Source: Hydractinia symbiolongicarpus
Taxonomy: Eukaryota; Cnidaria; Hydrozoa; Anthoathecata; Hydractiniidae
Reading direction: 5' to 3'
Assembly (NCBI RefSeq): GCF_029227915.1
Contig: NC_079875.1
Span: forward strand, 17,105,001-17,169,000
Length of the DNA: 64,000 nucleotides
The position numbers were made by a program, and so were the translations under genes. Each line of letters starts with the position of its first letter. Position 1 is the stretch's first letter. Below, piece by piece: positions 59,550-64,000 of the stretch. The notes below the pieces were generated by a model, which was not told where the DNA came from, ran no database searches, and saw only the letters and a program-made list of their open reading frames with translations.

Positions 59550-62500
59550 GCGATATGAGTTCCTCTATTTCCAAATAGAAAGAAATATCCACCCTCCATT
59601 TTATTATCACCCCTTATTTTAAGGGTATTTTTGCAACCTCCCCCCTCCTCCAAGAACATTAGAAAAATAGCCACCCCCTCTGCTTATTCCACGCAAGAAT
59701 AGGGGAATTACTAATAAAAATAGTTCTAAATTTTTACAAGAACTATTTTTTGCAAAGTTGGGAAGTTCTACTCGTGTTTATAATACGCACCTTTAATCTG
59801 GATACATTAACAAAAGTTAAGCGAAGTGGGCTATAAAAAGTAATTATCGTTTAAAACCATACTTTTTGTTAAAAATAAAATTTAAGACTTAAATTGTTAT
59901 CATATTTCCTAAGTTCCTGAATTTAGGCGTTTCAGGGATACCGGTACACGATTTTTGACAGTGTATCATTTTTGACAAAGATTATACGAAAAAAAAAAAC
60001 ATTAGGAGGAATTCTCATGATTGAAAAGTGAGAAAGGGTCTAAATAAAAATTTGGCCATGTTTGATTGGTACAATCCAGTTTAATAATATTTTGAATGCT
60101 AGAAACCAGAGTTTTATATTTGTTACTGTTTCACAGAATGCTACTCTACCATAATTTTTATTTATTTATTCTTATAATGGGAAAAATGTAACTCTTGTTT
60201 TAGGATCATCCTTAGAACTTGAAACTTACAACACAACTTTTTTTCAACAAGAAGAATAATTTTTCATGTTTTGGATGCGTGATTAACAGCAATTCCATTT
60301 TTTTCGGGTTTTACCCAAAATCTAAAAAACCTGGAATTTCAGGCAATTTTAGGCCACTTTTCACGCCATCTATGTAAAAACCGGAAAATATGTTAAATAA
60401 CTTTTATTTAGCTTTAAGAAACTTCAAACAGAATGTAAAAATTTGCTCTAGAACTAAAGTAATTGAATTTTAGGCAGATAGTGGCATTTTGAACAAGTTT
60501 CAAGCTTTTGATGACAGAAAATGTGCTGACGCACTCAAAAATTTATATCGGTAATCTACCTATATAAATTTAATTTCCAAACAAATATGTTGTGTTTGAA
60601 TGTCAGTGGGAGATATTTTTTGGAGGAATAAAAAACAAACAAAGTTTCTAATCCTCTGGAATTTACAAATTTTACTTTGAAAGTTAAGCTAGGCAGCTGA
60701 TAGCTAAATGTAAACAAAATACCAAGCTAAAATACATAACGCTAGCTTATTTCAACACGTCTACGAAAGGTTTTTCAAAGCATACGAAGACTAAGCATAT
60801 TAAAACCCTTTTTGCTAGCTAGTTTTACATACATGCGCTTTCTAACAGACAGTCTACTTTTTATGCCGCTCTCTTCTTTTTTAATGTACAACGGAGAACC
60901 AAAAAACTGAGTGAGTACTATTTTAAGAAATCTAATAAGTTACACTAGAACGTTATCCATAAATTTGGTTAGTTTCATATAGTTTTACTTACAAATACAA
61001 TGGCTCCATTTTAATTCTGACCTGAGAAAGTGCTGACTAAGGAAAAAAATCGTTATAATTATGCGAAATTGGGAAAGCCAATAATATTTCAATGTCAAGT
61101 CAACGATACCAGAGTATTATTCGCTAACATCTCTCATATACAAATAACAAAAACCCTGGGGACGAAGGGTGGGTAATTAATGCCTCTAATAAGATTTCAA
61201 AGGCATTGTTGTTGCATCAGTTGGCTTTATACGCAATAATTTTATATGTCTTTGTGCCGCATTAAGCAGATTTCTTTTGCCAGAAAACTTTTAAAAGCAA
61301 GGTAAGGGCTAATCAAAAAAATTATAGTTGTCAAATATTTATAAGGTCCTTTTTTATATTTTTCAGTTTGATTTGGATGCCCAGTATGATATTCAAGATT
61401 ATTTAAGTTTAAAACAAGAGCTTCAGTTCTTCTGCATATCTATTCCACGCCCCTTTACCTCCCCACTTGTTTGTTAATATTCGACAGTGGCTAGCTATAT
61501 TTACGCATTAAAAAACCGATGTGCGGCAATTTGAGGCGGATTCAGAGAGCCTGCAATTATAAATTTTACAACACTTAACCATATTTGAACGATTTTGTAC
61601 CCATACCTATTTTAAGACTGTAGCACTGGTCCTGTTTTTCTGTTTTTCCTGAGGAATCTTTATCGAAAGAGTTTTAGATGGCTGCAGAAATCCCCGACTT
61701 GTTACGAAAATGGTAATACTGGACACACGCTCTTTTTTATAAGAAAACGAAACTTCTAACTAGGCTGTCATTATTCTTAATTCTATATAATTTTACATAA
61801 TAGATCTATTGTTTTTAACTAAAATCCAAGTATGATATTCTTATAAGCCATATTTTCATAAAACAAAAAGTGGATTTTAGAATTTGTATTAAAAATAACT
61901 GTGTATCACATGATTTTGGTAGGTTTCATCTTACTTAAATAAAACAGGCTGTCGCAAACAGGCCACGACACGAAAACAAATTCTAAATGCATTTTACATC
62001 CAAGGAAAACCCTAAAATAATTCCAATACAAAGCGTACCTTTTACATGTCGCTACTAGAAATTATGTCTGAAAAAACTATATTTAAAGTTTTACATAAGA
62101 ATTGAATAAACACAGCTTAAGATTTATTTAACCAGTAGACCAAGAATCTATGGCGACAAGTATGTGGGTAATTATAATGCACATAGAAAGAAATACAATG
62201 CACATAGAAAGAAAATATACATATTAACATACATATTATATATAGCACTTTTAAGCTTTCCTTATTTTACCATGCGACTGAAATATGTGATCCTGAAATT
62301 TAACGTTGAAAACAAAGGTAAGAGATTATTACAATTTTCATTTCACTTATATTTTAGCATTACGAGTTATTGGGTCGTTAGCAAAGAATTGAGAGGCCTT
62401 GGACAAGGAAACGAGTGTCATTTTATCTAAAAAATCTATGTTAATCAATTCAACTTTATAATATCTATGCATTGATAAAGTTTGAAAACACATCCCCTTA

Positions 62501-64000
62501 ACAGGTCTAAAATTACTGATGACAGAAAGTGTCAAAAAAAATTATTTCCTAAATATGACATCATAATTTATGCAGATAATTACATCTAAAATTCATATGT
62601 GAATATCTTTGAGAACGAAAAAAGCCTTGGTAACCAATTTTTTAAGCTCTATAGTATAAGTCCGACAAATTAACGATATGAAATTCCACAAAATAACATC
62701 CTATTAAGTGTCATTTAAAAAATTTAGCAAAACCCTTGTTATTCAACTATTTGTAATCTCTTCTTGTCCCGATTTGTAATCTCTTTTTGTCCCGATTTTA
62801 AATCTCTTCTTGTCTTGATTTGTTTCAAATCTGCTCTAATTTATGATGCTAAACCCCCCTCTTCCTAATGAAACTGAGTACATATGGATGTTAGTAAATT
62901 GATAGGCAAGTAGGATAAAAAAGTGAATGACGTTAGTTATTACATTCTTATAACAATTTGTACACAATGTGTAAAATTACTTGGTAACCAGGCTAAAATT
63001 TGACTTGAAGAAATTAACTTTTCTCTTGACCAACTGTTAATCAATGAGTCGTCATGGTATCAGACGTGACGTCATGGCAGACAAGTGATTTTTTCACTAT
63101 TTTAAAATTTTTACGATCTCTGAAATAAGAAAGTAATAATAAATAATACGTTGCGTTCTCACTTTGTACCCTATTCTTGTTAATAGAGTTTTACTCTTTT
63201 CATAAGAAAAACAACAACAACAACAACAACAACAACAAAAACAAAGAATACTAATTACAGTCTTAACAGATATAGATTTTGGTTTCACGACATCATTAGC
63301 TAATATGCTTGCTTAAAATATTTTATAACTTTACGGTAAAGGTCAATGATTACCTAGAACATAGAAGTTTCGAATTGCAGTAAAACAAGTGAAGGCGTTG
63401 ACACAAATTAGAATAAAAAATACTACACAATGAGGGAGAGATAAGAACTGTGGTGAAGGAATTGAAAATCCGGAGAATAATGCACGTTGCACTACAAGTT
63501 GGGGTGGAGGTGGTTAATGGTCTGGTCAAAAGGGATTAGAAACAGCTCCTACTTTAATAGTCTGTCTGTTATGAACGTTAGAATCATGTTTATGTTATTT
63601 GAATAACATTTCGACGTGATAAAAGACTAAAAATTGTATTTGTAAAGTTGTACGTAGTAACATGCTATTGAGTTCAATTCATTCTGATTAGCTAATATTA
63701 CCAGTGAAAGGTGCTTTTTTGAAGTCATGGTAAAATGATTTCATTCTTATACCTTTTCAATTTCTCTCTCTTTGTTTACAAAATAGTGTGGAGTGATAAA
63801 ATAACAAGTTAGAGTTTGCACAGAAGAACAGCCATTTTTTCTGACACTAAAAATAACCTTTTTTTACGGTTTTACTATAGTTAAAAAAATTAGGTAACGC
63901 TGAAGTTAAAGCTTCAAACATAAACAAACATTAAAACGTTTTTATTAATGTATTAAAATTAAAAACCCTAAAAACATACAATATCTCTACCGATCTCTCT
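59550..64000. other. Gene-free stretch with minor repeats
   Basis: No gene was recognised. Small repeats are a duplicated AATGCACATAGAAAGAAA at about 62177-62213, three 25-bp units of AATCTCTTCTTGTCCCGATTT at 62753-62821, and a CAA trinucleotide run at 63210-63241. GACGTCA motifs occur near 63067. Confidence 0.5.

Noticed and set aside
59195-59674. YGVNGT / WCKRYL repeat protein as a gene
   Set aside because: Two frames are equally open and both arise from the 18-bp minisatellite.

Overview
The window is eukaryotic, AT-rich, and very poor in long open frames. It has GT-AG introns, 5'-truncated retroelements, Helitron-like and terminal-inverted-repeat transposons, long microsatellites and three spliced glycosyltransferase genes. 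Protein resemblances recalled from memory (the family-B DNA polymerase element, a BEL/Pao pol, the integrase-core gene, the GT31 copies) and candidate splice acceptors just 5' of start codons fit a cnidarian, most likely a medusozoan. No rRNA or mitochondrial marker is present, so the species cannot be named.

Layout. 0.2-0.8 kb: frameshifted integrase-core gene (minus). About 1.9-10.1 kb and 12.2-21.4 kb: two copies of a large direct segmental duplication, each carrying one two-exon GT31 glycosyltransferase gene (6.4-8.3 kb and 18.6-20.1 kb, plus strand) and each separately loaded with mobile elements: a pogo-like transposase and a GIY-YIG remnant in copy A; a Helitron array, a MITE cluster and a LINE fragment in copy B. 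25.1-28.1 kb: a third GT31 gene in inverted orientation, separated from copy B by about 400 bp of (AT)n. Exon 2 of the three genes is nearly identical over most of its length while exon 1 and the first ~35 codons of exon 2 differ, a gene-conversion pattern.

31.8-36.8 kb: a ~5 kb element with 420-540 bp inverted repeats. It holds a decayed virus-type family-B DNA polymerase on the plus strand and, convergently on the minus strand, an unassigned broken ORF, two proteins made of VPDxxKTxEMC helical repeats (DUF4116-like) and a 56-residue one-pass membrane protein. An identical 20-bp leader precedes two of its reading frames on opposite strands. This is the strongest candidate for an incompletely described system. 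37.2-38.0 kb: decayed reverse-transcriptase fragment.

38-48 kb is mostly featureless apart from a 67-bp minimal Helitron and a 250-bp (TTCG)n tract. At 48.3-49.0 kb is a compact two-exon gene for a secreted, Lys/Glu-rich protein with an eight-cysteine tail, with its TATA box. 53.9-56.5 kb: dead BEL/Pao retrotransposon. The remainder to 64 kb holds small repeats, including an 18-bp minisatellite at 59.3 kb.

Small Helitron-like elements (5' TC, 3' hairpin plus CTAG, inserted at A^T) recur through the window, several head to tail. All calls rest on reading the sequence and remembered family features; no database search was run.
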